64,000 nucleotides of DNA, from positions 1,240,001 to 1,304,000 of the forward strand of contig JAIQGG010000002.1 of assembly GCA_020072785.1 (NCBI GenBank), written 5' to 3'. Shown here in pieces: positions 36,759-46,447 of the stretch (within the stretch, counting starts at the first letter, position 1; the number at the start of each line of letters is the position of its first letter). This DNA is from Terriglobia bacterium (GTDB taxonomy: Bacteria; Acidobacteriota; Terriglobia; Acidiferrales; UBA7541). A program made the position numbers and the translations under genes. A model generated the notes under the pieces. It did no database searches, was not told where the DNA came from, and saw only the letters and a program-made list of their open reading frames with translations.

Positions 36759-37511
36759 ATGGCAGACAAAAAGAAAGTCATCGTTCGCATCAAGCGTCAG
36801 GCCGGGCCTAAGCAAGAGACGCGCTGGGAGGAGTTCGCTCTGGACTGGCGCCCCTCCATGAATGTCATCATCGCCCTGCGCGATATCGCCGAAAATCCGG
36901 TCACCCGCGACGGCAAGAAAACCACCCCGGTCAGCTACGACTCCAACTGCCTCGAGGAAATCTGCGGCTCCTGCGCCATGCTCATCAACGGCAAAGCCCG
37001 CATGGCCTGCTCCGCGCTCATCGACAGTCTCGAGCAGCCCATCCGCATTGAGCCGCTCACCAAGTTTCCCGTCGTCCGCGACCTCGCCGTGGACCGCCAG
37101 TTCATGTTCGAAAGCCTCAAGCGGGTCCATGCCTGGGTTCCCATCGACGGCACCTACGACCTCGGCGCGGGCCCCCGGATGTCCTCCGAGACTCAGGAGA
37201 AGGGCTATCCACTCTCGCACTGCATCACCTGCGGGAACTGCCTGGAAGTCTGCCCCCAGGTCAATGCCAAGAACCCTTTCATTGGTGCCGCCATCATCAG
37301 CCAGGTGCGCCTCTTCAACATGCATCCCACGGGCGCCATGCACGCCCGCGAACGCCTGGAAGCCCTGATGGACCCGGGCGGCATCGCCGACTGCGCCAAC
37401 GCGCAGAACTGCGTGAAGACCTGCCCAAAGGGCATCCCCCTCACCGAATCCATCGCCGAGGTGAACCGCCAGGTCTGGAAGCAGGCGCTTTTTGGCTGGC
37501 TGATGGGTTAG
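36759..37511 (+). CDS. sdhB: Succinate dehydrogenase iron-sulfur subunit SdhB
   Basis: A 250-residue electron-transfer subunit. ATG 36759 is chosen for GAGAGGG directly upstream; an ATG at 36735 also opens the frame. The plant-ferredoxin-type [2Fe-2S] ligands are in CLEEICGSC plus the downstream RMAC; CITCGNCLEVCP and CVKTCPKG bind the [4Fe-4S] and [3Fe-4S] clusters. Third gene of sdhCAB, 57 bp after sdhA. Confidence 0.95.
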   Translation: MADKKKVIVRIKRQAGPKQETRWEEFALDWRPSMNVIIALRDIAENPVTRDGKKTTPVSYDSNCLEEICGSCAMLINGKARMACSALIDSLEQPIRIEPLTKFPVVRDLAVDRQFMFESLKRVHAWVPIDGTYDLGAGPRMSSETQEKGYPLSHCITCGNCLEVCPQVNAKNPFIGAAIISQVRLFNMHPTGAMHARERLEALMDPGGIADCANAQNCVKTCPKGIPLTESIAEVNRQVWKQALFGWLMG

Positions 37512-37550
37512 CGCAGGCCGCGCGCCAGAATCTTCCGCCCGGAGGCAGGT

Positions 37551-38777
37551 ATGCGCCGTTTCGCATTGCTTATCGTTTTCGGTGTCTGCCTCGCTGCCGG
37601 GTTTCTCTTGGCCGGCGCTGCGTCTGCCGACGACGTCGCTGCCCGTGCCCGCCAGATCCACTTTTCCTCCATTGTCCTCGACACCCACGCCGACACGACC
37701 CAGCGCCTCCTCTCCGGCAAATTTGACATCGGCAAACGCGACGCCGAAGGCCACATCGACATCCCCCGCATGCGCGAGGGCGGCCTCAATGCCCAGTTTT
37801 TCTCCATCTGGATTTCCGGAAAGATCCTCGGCCCCGCCGCCGTGCAGAAAGCGCTCGATCAGATCGACGCCATCCGCACCATGGTCCGCCAGCACAGCAC
37901 GGACATGCTCCTGGCTACCACCGCCGGAGACGTCCGCCGCGCCCGCGCACAGGGCAAGATCGCCGTCCTCATGGGGCTGGAGGGCGGCCACATGCTCGGC
38001 GACGACCTCGGCGTGCTGCGCATTTACGCCGCCCTGGGCGTTCGCTACATCACCCTGACCCACTTCTACAATGACGAGTGGGCCGACTCTTCTACCGACA
38101 AGCCCGCGCACAACGGCCTTACCCCTTTCGGTAAGGACGTCGTCCGCGAGATGAACCGCCAGGGCATCCTCATTGACGTTTCCCACGTCTCCGACAAGAC
38201 CTTTTACGACGCCCTGGAAGTCAGCAAGGCCCCGCTGATGGCTTCGCACTCCTCCGTCCGTGCCATCTCCAATCATCCGCGCAACATGTCCGACGACATG
38301 ATCAAAGCCCTCGCCGTCAAGGGCGGCGTCATCCAGATCAACTACGAGCGCAGCTTCCTGAGCCAGGAGTACAACGACGCCTACAAGGCCGTGGCAGGCG
38401 ACCTCAGCCGCATGGAAGCGCAGTTCCAGAAGGAATGCGGCGACGACGGGGAGTGCCAGATCCGAGCAGAAGCCCGCTTTACCAAGCAGTTGACGGACGA
38501 GGGCAAGCTCCCTCACGTGAGCTGGGAAAAGATCGTCGAGCACATCGACCACGTCGTAAAGCTCGTCGGGCCCGACCATGTCGGCCTGGGCTCCGACTTC
38601 GACGGCGCGAGCATGCCCGACGGCATGGAAGACGCTTCCAAGCTGCCCAGGATTACCGAGGCGCTCCTGCGCAAGGGCTACTCGGAGGCCGACATCCGCA
38701 AAATTCTCGGCGGCAATATGCTCCGCGTGATGGAGCAGGCCGAGCGTGTCAGCAGGGAACTGCAGGCCCAGCCGTAA
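37551..38777 (+). CDS. Exported membrane dipeptidase, M19 family (copy 1)
   Basis: A 408-residue zinc dipeptidase with a signal peptide (1-26, ending near ASA-D). GGAGGCAGG precedes ATG 37551. Zinc ligands are visible: DTHADT (His46, Asp48), the bridging Glu in GLEGGHM, ISVSH-type VSHVSDK and MASHSS, and GSDFDGA near the C-terminus. Renal-dipeptidase relatives cleave dipeptides including D-residue peptides. It is followed 26 bp later by a close paralogue. Confidence 0.93.
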   Translation: MRRFALLIVFGVCLAAGFLLAGAASADDVAARARQIHFSSIVLDTHADTTQRLLSGKFDIGKRDAEGHIDIPRMREGGLNAQFFSIWISGKILGPAAVQKALDQIDAIRTMVRQHSTDMLLATTAGDVRRARAQGKIAVLMGLEGGHMLGDDLGVLRIYAALGVRYITLTHFYNDEWADSSTDKPAHNGLTPFGKDVVREMNRQGILIDVSHVSDKTFYDALEVSKAPLMASHSSVRAISNHPRNMSDDMIKALAVKGGVIQINYERSFLSQEYNDAYKAVAGDLSRMEAQFQKECGDDGECQIRAEARFTKQLTDEGKLPHVSWEKIVEHIDHVVKLVGPDHVGLGSDFDGASMPDGMEDASKLPRITEALLRKGYSEADIRKILGGNMLRVMEQAERVSRELQAQP

Positions 38778-38803
38778 ACGGCCTGAGGGAGAGCCGAGGT
38801 GCC

Positions 38804-40027
38804 ATGTCACGACCGCTGTTTACCGCCTGCGTTTGTCTTCTTGCCGGTTTTTCTCTGGCGGGCACAGTGACCGCCGACGACTTCGCTGTCCGGGCCAGGA
38901 AGCTGCACTTCTCCTCGCTCATCGTCGACACCCACGACGACACCACCCAGCGCCTGCTCGACCCCTCCTTTGATCTCGGCCAGCGCGATCCCTCCGGCAG
39001 CATCGATATTCCGCGCATGCGCGAAGGCGGCCTGGGCGGTATCTTCTTTTCCATCTGGATCCCCAGCAAGGTGACCGGCCCGGAGGCCGTGAAGCGCGCC
39101 CTCGACCAGATCGACGCCGTTCGCCGGCAGGTGCGCCGGCACCCCAAGGACCTCGTCCTCGCCACCACCGCCGCCCAAGTTCGCGAAGCGCACCAGCAGG
39201 GCAAAATCGCCGCTCTCCTCGGCATCGAAGGCGGCCACATGATCGCCGGCGACCTCGGCGTTCTGCGCACCTTCGCCGCGCTCGGCGCCCGCTACATGAC
39301 CCTCACCCACAGCGGCAACAACGAGTGGGCCGATTCCTCCACCGACAAGCCCGTCCACAACGGCCTCAGCGATTTCGGCAAGGACGTCGTGCGCGAAATG
39401 AACCGCCTCGGCGTTGTCGTGGATATCTCCCACGTTTCCGACAAGACCTTCTATGATGTTCTCGCCACCAGCAAGGCCCCGGTCTTCGCCTCCCACTCCT
39501 CCTGCCGCGCCCTGTGCGACCATCCGCGCAACATGACCGACGAGATGATGAAGGCCCTGGCCGCCAATGGCGGCGTCGTGCACATCAACTATCATGTCGG
39601 CTTTCTCAGCCAGGAGTTCCGCGACGCCGAGCGCGCTCATCCGGAAATCAACAAGCAGATCGCTGCGGAGCTCGACAAGCGTTGCGGCGAAAACGAAGCC
39701 TGCCAGCTCCTCGAAGGTGACCGCCTCACCCGGGAGATGGTCGCGCAGGGCAAGCTCCCGCGCGTCGGCTGGGAGAAGATCATCGAACACATCGATCACG
39801 CCGTGAAAGTTGCCGGCGTGGAGCATGTCGGCCTGGGCTCCGATTTTGACGGCGCCAACATGCCCTACGGCATGGAGGATGCCACGCACCTCCCGCAGAT
39901 CACCGAGGCCCTTCTGCGCAGGGGCTATTCCGAGGCTGACATTCGCAAGATTCTCGGCGAAAATACCCTGCGCGTTCTGGCCGAGGCCGAGCGCGTCAGC
40001 CGCGAGCTGAACGCGCCAAAGCCGTAG
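38804..40027 (+). CDS. Exported membrane dipeptidase, M19 family (copy 2)
   Basis: A 407-residue paralogue of the upstream gene with the same layout: signal peptide, DTHDDT, GIEGGHM, VSHVSDK, ASHSS, GSDFDGANMP. It differs mainly at the second metal-adjacent position (DTHDDT against DTHADT) and in the helical insert near 270-310. The frame is open upstream, but ATG 38804 with GAGG and a clear export signal marks the start. Tandem duplication with divergence suggests different substrates. Confidence 0.93.
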   Translation: MSRPLFTACVCLLAGFSLAGTVTADDFAVRARKLHFSSLIVDTHDDTTQRLLDPSFDLGQRDPSGSIDIPRMREGGLGGIFFSIWIPSKVTGPEAVKRALDQIDAVRRQVRRHPKDLVLATTAAQVREAHQQGKIAALLGIEGGHMIAGDLGVLRTFAALGARYMTLTHSGNNEWADSSTDKPVHNGLSDFGKDVVREMNRLGVVVDISHVSDKTFYDVLATSKAPVFASHSSCRALCDHPRNMTDEMMKALAANGGVVHINYHVGFLSQEFRDAERAHPEINKQIAAELDKRCGENEACQLLEGDRLTREMVAQGKLPRVGWEKIIEHIDHAVKVAGVEHVGLGSDFDGANMPYGMEDATHLPQITEALLRRGYSEADIRKILGENTLRVLAEAERVSRELNAPKP

Positions 40028-40044
40028 CCGGGAAGAGGATCGCG

Positions 40045-40092
40045 TTGACCGCTTCGCGGTCACACTGGAATTGACCGTTTTGCGGTTACACT
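40045..40092. repeat. two tandem palindromic elements
   Basis: TTGACCGCTTCGCGGTCACA at 40045-40064 and TTGACCGTTTTGCGGTTACA at 40071-40090, 26 bp apart, both followed by CTG. The first forms a perfect 6-bp hairpin; the second is a degenerate version. They lie between the dipeptidase stop and the cyclophilin start. Confidence 0.8.
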
Positions 40093-40142
40093 GAAGGCGA
40101 GCTGTTCAACGATTCAACGATCGCATGGCAGAGGATAATCCG

Positions 40143-40925
40143 ATGAAACTGAGAAGCTTGTTGTTCGTGGCGGGGGCGCTCTTCTTGTCGGCGGCGGTGG
40201 CCGCGCAGACGCCGGCCGCAGCGCAAAAGCCCGCGGCCCCAAAGACGGCAGCGAAGCCTGGAACGCGCGCGAAGCGCCCCCTGGCCGCGCGCCCGGCCTT
40301 CGACCGCACCTTGCTGAGGCCCGCGCTGCTCAAGGCCAAGGCGCCCGACGCGTATGACGTGAAGTTCACCACCACCAAGGGCGACTTCACCCTGCACGTC
40401 ACCCGTGCCTGGGCTCCCCTCGGCGCCGACCGTTTCTACAACCTCGTCAAGCATCACTTCTATGATGGCGCCAGTTTCTTCCGCGTCCTTGACGATTTCG
40501 TCGCGCAGTTCGGCGTCAGCCCCTATCCCCAGGTCAGCGCGGCCTGGAGGAACACAGCCTTCAAGGATGATCCCGTCAAGCAGAGCAACAAGCGCGGCAC
40601 CATCACCTTTGCCACCGGCGGGCCCAACACCCGCACCACGCAGGTCTTCATCAATCTCGGTGACAACTCTCGTCTCGACCGTAACGGCTTTTCTCCCTTC
40701 GGCCAGGTCACCGAGGGCATGCTCACCGTCGTAAAGCTTTACGGCGGTTACGGCGAGGGCGCTCCCGACGGCAACGGCCCCGACCAGGAGAAGGTCGAAA
40801 AGCTCGGCAAGCCCTATTTGGACAAAGGCTGGCCCAAGCTAGACAGCATCAAGACGGCGGCCATCGTGACCCCGGACGCAGGGGCCGGTCACGCTGCGGC
40901 GCCGGCCACGAAGAAGCCGCAATAG
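40143..40925 (+). CDS. Exported cyclophilin-type peptidyl-prolyl isomerase
   Basis: A 260-residue protein; ATG 40143 has GAGGAT eight bases upstream and opens a signal peptide (LRSLLFVAGALFLSAAVAA), favoured over ATG 40125. After an Ala/Pro/Lys-rich linker, residues about 70-240 are a cyclophilin fold: TTKGDFTLHV, FYDGASFFRVLDDFVAQFG, and QVFINLGDN. The catalytic Arg of FFRV is present, but several surrounding residues differ from canonical CypA, so activity is probable rather than certain. Likely a periplasmic folding helper. Confidence 0.88.
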   Translation: MKLRSLLFVAGALFLSAAVAAQTPAAAQKPAAPKTAAKPGTRAKRPLAARPAFDRTLLRPALLKAKAPDAYDVKFTTTKGDFTLHVTRAWAPLGADRFYNLVKHHFYDGASFFRVLDDFVAQFGVSPYPQVSAAWRNTAFKDDPVKQSNKRGTITFATGGPNTRTTQVFINLGDNSRLDRNGFSPFGQVTEGMLTVVKLYGGYGEGAPDGNGPDQEKVEKLGKPYLDKGWPKLDSIKTAAIVTPDAGAGHAAAPATKKPQ

Positions 40926-40993
40926 GCGGCTTTCCATTTCCCGATAGACGCTGGCCTCTTCCGTTGGCATCCTCGGAGTTGTGAGAGGGTAAT

Positions 40994-42589
40994 TTGTCTG
41001 TAGGCGTTCAGGTGCCGCCTGTTCTGTCTTCTCCCGGCCGCGCGCCAGGACTCCCTCCCGGCCCGCTGCCATCTGCGTTTCCGCTGACGCTCTGGGTTCC
41101 CGCGCTGGCCGTCTTTGCCACCCTCCTGCATTTCGCTTTTAACGGCCGCTACGGCTACTTCCGCGATGAGCTTTACTACGCCGCCTGTGGCGAACATCTC
41201 GCCTGGGGCTACCTCGACCATGCCCCGCTGGCCCCCGCCGTGGCCTGGTTCAGCCGCCGCCTTCTCGGCAATTCGCTCTTCGCCCTGCGCTTTTTTCCCG
41301 CGTTGGCCGCCGCGGCCAAGGTCTACCTCGCCGGCTGGATGGCCCGCGAGATGGGCGGCGGCCGCTTCGCCCAGTTTCTCGCTGCGCTCGCCGTGTTCCT
41401 CGCCCCCATCTATCTCACCTTTGACAATTTCCTTTCCATGAACTCTTTCGAGCCGGTTTTCTGGATGGCCTGCGCCGCCCTCTTCCTGCGCATCCGCAAT
41501 GGCGGCCGGCCGCAGTTGTGGCTCCTCTTCGGCGCTGTCGCCGGCCTCGGCCTGCTCAACAAGCATTCCATGCTCTTCTTCGGCTCCGGGCTGTTCGCGG
41601 GCTTCCTGCTCACCTCCGCGCGCCGCGCCTTCGCCGCCAAATGGATTTGGCTCGGCGCCGCGCTCGTGCTCTTGCTCTTCCTTCCCAATCTTCTCTGGGA
41701 AATTCACAACGGTTTCCCGACCATTGCGCTTCTCCATGCCGTGATCGGGACGAAGTACACCCTCGTCTCACCCTGGACCTTCGTCGCCGAGCAGGCGCTC
41801 CTTACGCACCCGCTCGCCGCGCCCCTCTGGCTTGCCGGCCTGTGGTTTCTCTTCCGCGATTCTGCTGGCCGCAACTACGCGGCCCTCGCCTGGGCCTATC
41901 TCGTGGTCCTGGCGGAGATGCTGGTCCTGCACGGCAAGATCTACTATCTCGCTCCGGCCTATCCCATGCTCCTCGCCGCCGGAGCCGTCTGGACGGAATT
42001 GCGGGTCCTGCCGCGCACCGGCGCCTGGCTCAAGCCGGCCATCGTCGCCCCGCTGCTCCTCGGCGGCCTCATCGCCGCACCGCTGGCTATGCCCATTCTG
42101 CCGGTCACCGCCGCCGTCAAATACTGCCGCTTCTGGGACGTCGATGCGGTACGCGTGGAAAACGTGCCCTTGAGCGACCTGCCGCAGCTTTTCGGGGACA
42201 TGTTTGGCTGGCCGGAGCAGGTCCAGGCCGTAGCCCGCGTCTACACCGCCCTCCCGCCCGGCGAGCGCGCCAAGGCCGCTCTGCTGGCTTACAACTACGG
42301 GGAAGCTGGCGCCATCGATTACTTCGGCCCGCGCTACGGCCTGCCCAAGTCCATCTGCGCCCAGAACCAGTACGGCCTGTGGGGCCCGCGCGCCTACAGC
42401 GGCGAGGTCGTCGTCGCCATCGGCTATACCGCGGAACAGTTGCAGCCCTACTTCGGCGATATCCACCTTGCCGCGCGCATCTCACCCCGCTACGCCATCC
42501 CCGAAGAGAGCAACCTGCCCATCTACCTCTGCCGCCAGCCCCGGAAACCCCTCGCCGCGATGTGGCCCAGTCTGCGCTGGCTCGGCTGA
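40994..42589 (+). CDS. GT39/ArnT-like membrane glycosyltransferase
   Basis: A 531-residue integral membrane protein from TTG 40994 (GAGAGGG upstream). The early periplasmic loop motif YFRDELYYAACG after the first helix, and YLDHAPLAPAVAW, are hallmarks of the PMT/ArnT (GT39/GT83) clan, where the acidic pair binds the lipid-linked sugar donor. About ten hydrophobic helices follow, then a C-terminal soluble part containing FGPRYGLPKSICAQNQY. It probably transfers a sugar from a polyprenyl phosphate to a lipid or protein on the outer face of the inner membrane; the acceptor is unknown. Confidence 0.87.
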   Translation: MSVGVQVPPVLSSPGRAPGLPPGPLPSAFPLTLWVPALAVFATLLHFAFNGRYGYFRDELYYAACGEHLAWGYLDHAPLAPAVAWFSRRLLGNSLFALRFFPALAAAAKVYLAGWMAREMGGGRFAQFLAALAVFLAPIYLTFDNFLSMNSFEPVFWMACAALFLRIRNGGRPQLWLLFGAVAGLGLLNKHSMLFFGSGLFAGFLLTSARRAFAAKWIWLGAALVLLLFLPNLLWEIHNGFPTIALLHAVIGTKYTLVSPWTFVAEQALLTHPLAAPLWLAGLWFLFRDSAGRNYAALAWAYLVVLAEMLVLHGKIYYLAPAYPMLLAAGAVWTELRVLPRTGAWLKPAIVAPLLLGGLIAAPLAMPILPVTAAVKYCRFWDVDAVRVENVPLSDLPQLFGDMFGWPEQVQAVARVYTALPPGERAKAALLAYNYGEAGAIDYFGPRYGLPKSICAQNQYGLWGPRAYSGEVVVAIGYTAEQLQPYFGDIHLAARISPRYAIPEESNLPIYLCRQPRKPLAAMWPSLRWLG

Positions 42590-42597
42590 AAACAGGT

Positions 42598-42630
42598 CAA
42601 CCGTCGAACTGTTGATCAGTTCGACGGTTG
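42598..42630. terminator. perfect 14-bp hairpin between convergent genes
   Basis: Arms CAACCGTCGAACTG and CAGTTCGACGGTTG enclose loop TTGAT, nine bases after the glycosyltransferase stop and before the malate dehydrogenase stop on the other strand. No long T-run, but position and perfect pairing suggest a two-way transcription stop. Confidence 0.6.
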
Positions 42631-42659
42631 AAGGGAAAACCGCGCGGATTGTTCGGTGC

Positions 42660-43598
42660 CTATATTCCCAGGACAGTCACCAGTTCCCGCACCGACGCCG
42701 AGGACTTCTGCAGCGCCGCATTTTCCTCCGCCGTCAGCTTGATCTGGATGATCTCTTCCACGCCCTTGGCGCCCAGCTTCACCGGCACGCCCACGAACAG
42801 CCCGTTGATCCCGTACTCCCCGGTCAGATACGCCGCACAGGGCAGAATCTTCTTCTTGTCCTTCAGAATCGCTTCGACCATCTCCACCGCCGCGGCCGAC
42901 GGCGCGTAGTACGCGGAGCCGGTCTTCAGCAGGTTCACGATCTCCGCCCCGCCTTTGCGCGTGCGGTCCACGATCGCGTCAATGCGCTCCTTGGGGAGCA
43001 GATCGGGCAGGGGAATGCCCGCCACGGTCGAATAGCGCGGCAGCGGCACCATGTCGTCGCCGTGTCCGCCCAGCACGAACGAATGCACGTTCTCCACGCT
43101 CACGTTGCACTCCGTCGCCACAAACGTGCTCATGCGCGCCGAGTCCAGCACCCCGGCCATTCCGATCACCCGCTGCTTCGGGAAGCCGCTCACCTTGAAC
43201 GCCGCCTGGGCCATGGCGTCCAGCGGGTTGGTTACGATGATGATGATGCACTCCGGCGAATGCCGCACAATCTGCTCCACTACGGCCTTCACCACGTTGT
43301 AGTTGGCCTTCAGCAGGTCGTCCCGGCTCATCCCCGGCTTGCGCGGGAAGCCCGCGGTGATCACTACGATATCGCTGCCGGCCGTCCCGCTGTAGTCTCC
43401 GGTGTTCGTGGAGAGGCCCGTGGCCCGCGAATCGGTCCGCGTGATGGGCCCGGACTCGCACATGTCCAGCGCCTTCCCGGCCGGCACGCCCTCCAGAATG
43501 TCCGTAATCACCACGTCGGCCAGTTCCATGTCCACGATCCGCTGCGCCGTCGTCGAACCCACAAACCCCGAACCCACTACCGTTACTTTCTTCCGCAT
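42660..43598 (-). CDS. mdh: Malate dehydrogenase
   Basis: A 312-residue NAD-dependent enzyme of the LDH-like malate dehydrogenase group: [14 protein letters not shown] (NAD), [17 protein letters not shown] with substrate Arg residues, [12 protein letters not shown], and catalytic His in [16 protein letters not shown] precedes ATG 43598. It lies 90 bp downstream of icd in the same direction, making a small TCA-cycle unit. Confidence 0.97.
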   Translation of the reverse strand: MRKKVTVVGSGFVGSTTAQRIVDMELADVVITDILEGVPAGKALDMCESGPITRTDSRATGLSTNTGDYSGTAGSDIVVITAGFPRKPGMSRDDLLKANYNVVKAVVEQIVRHSPECIIIIVTNPLDAMAQAAFKVSGFPKQRVIGMAGVLDSARMSTFVATECNVSVENVHSFVLGGHGDDMVPLPRYSTVAGIPLPDLLPKERIDAIVDRTRKGGAEIVNLLKTGSAYYAPSAAAVEMVEAILKDKKKILPCAAYLTGEYGINGLFVGVPVKLGAKGVEEIIQIKLTAEENAALQKSSASVRELVTVLGI

Positions 43599-43688
43599 GA
43601 AAGTTCTCCTGTCAGATGGAAAATCGAATTCCGCCTTCCGATTTTTGACTTTCTAATGTTGGACAATGCGGCGCGTCATCGCTCCCAT

Positions 43689-45089
43689 TTACATATTCTC
43701 GATGATGGCCGAGGCGAACGCCGACGTTCCCAGCTTGGTCGCCCCGCTCATCAGCCGCTCCAGGTCGTATGTCACACGTTTCTGCCGAATGGTCTTGGCG
43801 ATTCCGTTTTCGATCAGCTTCGCCGCTTCCTTCCAGCCCAGGAACTCGAACATCATCCCCCCGCTGAGCATCACCGAGCTCGGGTTGATGACGTCCTTGT
43901 CCGCGTATTTCGGCGCGGTCCCGTGCGTCGCTTCGAATACCCCGTAGCCGTCACCGATGTTCGCTCCCGGCGCCATCCCCAGCCCGCCCACCTGCGCCGC
44001 GCAGGCGTCCGACAAATAGTCCCCGTTCAGGTTCGACGTCGCCAGCACGCTATACTCATCCGCGCGCAGCAGCACCTGCTGGAACACCGAATCCGCGATC
44101 CGGTCGTTGATCATCAGTTTTTTCTTCCACTGTCCCTTGCCGTGCGTCGCCCCGATCGCGTCCAGCGTCCTTTTCACTTCGTCGTAGATGGCCTTCTTGA
44201 ACGTCTCCGTGGCCCGTTCCAGACCCGGCTCCACCATCGCCGCATTCTGCTCCACGGTCAGCTGCGGGTTCTTGTCCAGATTGTCCAGGATCCAGCTCTC
44301 GCGCTCCGTCACCGTCTGCGCCCGGAACTCTTCCCGCGCCAGGTCGTAGCCCCAGTCGCGGAACGCCCCCTCGGTGAACTTCTGGATGTTGCCCTTGTGC
44401 ACCAGCGTCACGCTCTTGCGGTTGTTGGCCAGCGCGTACTTGATCGCCCGCCGCACCAGCCGCTTTGTTCCCGTCGGCGAAATCGGCTTGATGCCCACGC
44501 CGGAATCCCAGCGGATCTGCTTCTTGGCGTCCTTCAGCATTTCGTTGTTCAGGAATTCCAGCACTTTCTTCGCTTCCGGCGTCCCGGACTTCCACTCGAT
44601 CCCGATATACACGTCCTCGGTGTTCTCCCGGAAGATGAACACGTCCATCTTTTCGGGATGCTTCACCGGCGACGGCACCCCCTCGAAATAGCGCACGGGC
44701 CGCTCGCAGGAGTACAGGTCCAGGAGCTGCCGCAGCGCCACGTTTAGCGAGCGGATGCCCCCGCCCACCGGTGTCGTCAGCGGGCCCTTCAGGGCGATCC
44801 GGAAATCGCGGATCGCTTCCACCGTCTCGTCCGGCAGCCATTGCTGGAACTGGTTGAAGGCCTTCTCCCCGGCGAACACTTCGAACCACGCCACCCGCCG
44901 CTTCCCCCCGTAAGCCTTGGCCACCGCCGCGTCGAACACCCGCCGCGACGCTTTCCAGATGTCCCGCCCCGTCCCGTCCCCCTCGATGTAGGGAATGATC
45001 GGCGTGTCGGGCACTTGCAGCTGGTCCCCGCTGTATCCGATTGCTTTGCCGTCGGCGGGAACCGCCTGGCCGTTGTAAGACGATTTCAT
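43689..45089 (-). CDS. icd: NADP-dependent isocitrate dehydrogenase
   Basis: A 466-residue homodimeric-type isocitrate dehydrogenase. Visible: [17 protein letters not shown], the substrate/phosphorylation-site region [25 protein letters not shown], and the dinucleotide segment [13 protein letters not shown] with the Lys-Tyr typical of NADP specificity. It is longer than the E. coli enzyme by about 50 residues, mainly through insertions in the middle ([13 protein letters not shown] region). The small domain Ser in RSLN suggests possible control by phosphorylation, but no AceK is visible in this window. Confidence 0.97.
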   Translation of the reverse strand: MKSSYNGQAVPADGKAIGYSGDQLQVPDTPIIPYIEGDGTGRDIWKASRRVFDAAVAKAYGGKRRVAWFEVFAGEKAFNQFQQWLPDETVEAIRDFRIALKGPLTTPVGGGIRSLNVALRQLLDLYSCERPVRYFEGVPSPVKHPEKMDVFIFRENTEDVYIGIEWKSGTPEAKKVLEFLNNEMLKDAKKQIRWDSGVGIKPISPTGTKRLVRRAIKYALANNRKSVTLVHKGNIQKFTEGAFRDWGYDLAREEFRAQTVTERESWILDNLDKNPQLTVEQNAAMVEPGLERATETFKKAIYDEVKRTLDAIGATHGKGQWKKKLMINDRIADSVFQQVLLRADEYSVLATSNLNGDYLSDACAAQVGGLGMAPGANIGDGYGVFEATHGTAPKYADKDVINPSSVMLSGGMMFEFLGWKEAAKLIENGIAKTIRQKRVTYDLERLMSGATKLGTSAFASAIIENM

Positions 45090-45286
45090 GGATGGCCCCT
45101 CTTGGAGATTTAGAAGATGAAGTGCTGCCCGCGCAGCGCCAAACGGACGTTTGTAGCAGCCCCGCGCGAAACAGCTAAGTTACCATATCGGGTGAGGAGA
45201 AGAGAAATTCGAAGCGCACGAAACTCGTTCCAAAGAGCATGTCGGCGGGGAAAACGGCGGCAATGCGCGCATCCGGCGCAAACCTC

Positions 45287-46447
45287 TCACCGCGCGGCCG
45301 CCAGCGGATAGATCACCAGGCTGCCCTTGCCCGGCGCCACCACCGCCAGATAGCGCCCGTCCGGCGAGATCTGAAAATCGTGAATCGACAGACCGTGGAA
45401 GATTGGCTCCAGCGCCGGCTGCACCACACCTCCATCCGGCTCCTTCTTCTTCACGCTCTCTCCCAGGAGCGGCGGCACAGCAATCCACACCAGTTCGCCC
45501 GCTTTCCGCTCTGGCGCGCGCTTCAGCAGGATGCGCTTTTCGTCTGGCGCCCACTGGAACACGCCGAAGCCCACGCGCAGCCGCGCGATGCGGTTGGGCG
45601 CCGTGAGGTCGCGGATCTCCAGCACTTCGTGGTCGATGTAGTACGCCACCTTCGTCCCGCTCGGAGAAACCTCCAGGCCCCCGGCGTAACCATCCAGCGT
45701 GGCCAGTTCCGTGTCCACTTCCTTCCCCAGATCCAGGCGCTGGATGCGCGGCGGCCCGCTAAGTGCGCGGTCGCGCTCGATGACGATTCCCATGTCCGTC
45801 TTCGCAATCCAATCCGCGTCCAGAAAAGTCCGCCCGGCAAACAGCGGCCCGCCGCGCCCGGCCGCCGGGCGCATCGTCTGGATGGAGTAAAGCAGGTGCG
45901 GTTTTACCGCCTCCGTGAGATAGACGACCGTAGCCCCGTCGGCGAGCCACGCGGCGTTGTTGGCGTCGGGGATCATGCTCTCCCTGTCGTTGATGCGAAT
46001 CTCTTTTCCCGCATCATCGAGCAGCAGCGCCTGTTTTAGGTCCCGCGTGTTGCCTTCGGCGTCCACCACAGCCGTCGTGAACAGCTCGGCCACGATGCGC
46101 CGCCCATCCGCTGACCACCGGAATCTGTTCACCGTATAGCTGACGGGCGCGCTCCCGCGCATGAATTTTTCGCCCTGCACCACCCGCCGCCGCTTGCCGT
46201 CCGCCCCCTCGATCCAGATGTCGTCGCGCTGCAGGTCGTACTGCTTGGTCTTGAACAGCCGCCGCACCGCATAGGCGATCCGCCCGTCCGGCGCGTAGGC
46301 GAACGCCGTGATCTCCTCGTCGATCGTCCGAACCGGTGCTTCCTGCGCTCGCGCCCGCGGCAGGGAAGCGGCCCCCGCCGCCAGCAGCACGAGCGCTGCG
46401 AGCCGCAGCAGCCACCGCAAACGCCCTTCCCCAAACGGTCCGCTCAC
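45287..46447 (-). CDS. Exported TolB/WD40-like beta-propeller protein
   Basis: A 386-residue protein from GTG 46447, overlapping the rarA stop by 4 bp (GTGA). Signal peptide 1-35 (LLRLAALVLLAAGAAS, ending RAQ). The mature protein is a chain of propeller-like blades of the TolB/PD40 type (FAYAPDGRIAYA, FRWSADGRRIVAE, LEVSPSGTKVAYY, FQWAPDEKRILLK, FQISPDGRYLAVV). No catalytic domain follows, unlike prolyl oligopeptidases. Function unknown. The coupling to rarA looks like gene packing more than a functional link. Confidence 0.78.
   Translation of the reverse strand: MSGPFGEGRLRWLLRLAALVLLAAGAASLPRARAQEAPVRTIDEEITAFAYAPDGRIAYAVRRLFKTKQYDLQRDDIWIEGADGKRRRVVQGEKFMRGSAPVSYTVNRFRWSADGRRIVAELFTTAVVDAEGNTRDLKQALLLDDAGKEIRINDRESMIPDANNAAWLADGATVVYLTEAVKPHLLYSIQTMRPAAGRGGPLFAGRTFLDADWIAKTDMGIVIERDRALSGPPRIQRLDLGKEVDTELATLDGYAGGLEVSPSGTKVAYYIDHEVLEIRDLTAPNRIARLRVGFGVFQWAPDEKRILLKRAPERKAGELVWIAVPPLLGESVKKKEPDGGVVQPALEPIFHGLSIHDFQISPDGRYLAVVAPGKGSLVIYPLAAAR

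Noticed and set aside
34908-38810. A 1300-codon open frame on the minus strand opposite sdhA, sdhB and the first dipeptidase
   Set aside because: Mirror frame caused by high GC at third positions; the opposite strand holds well-recognised enzymes with all active-site motifs, and the translated product has no recognisable motif.
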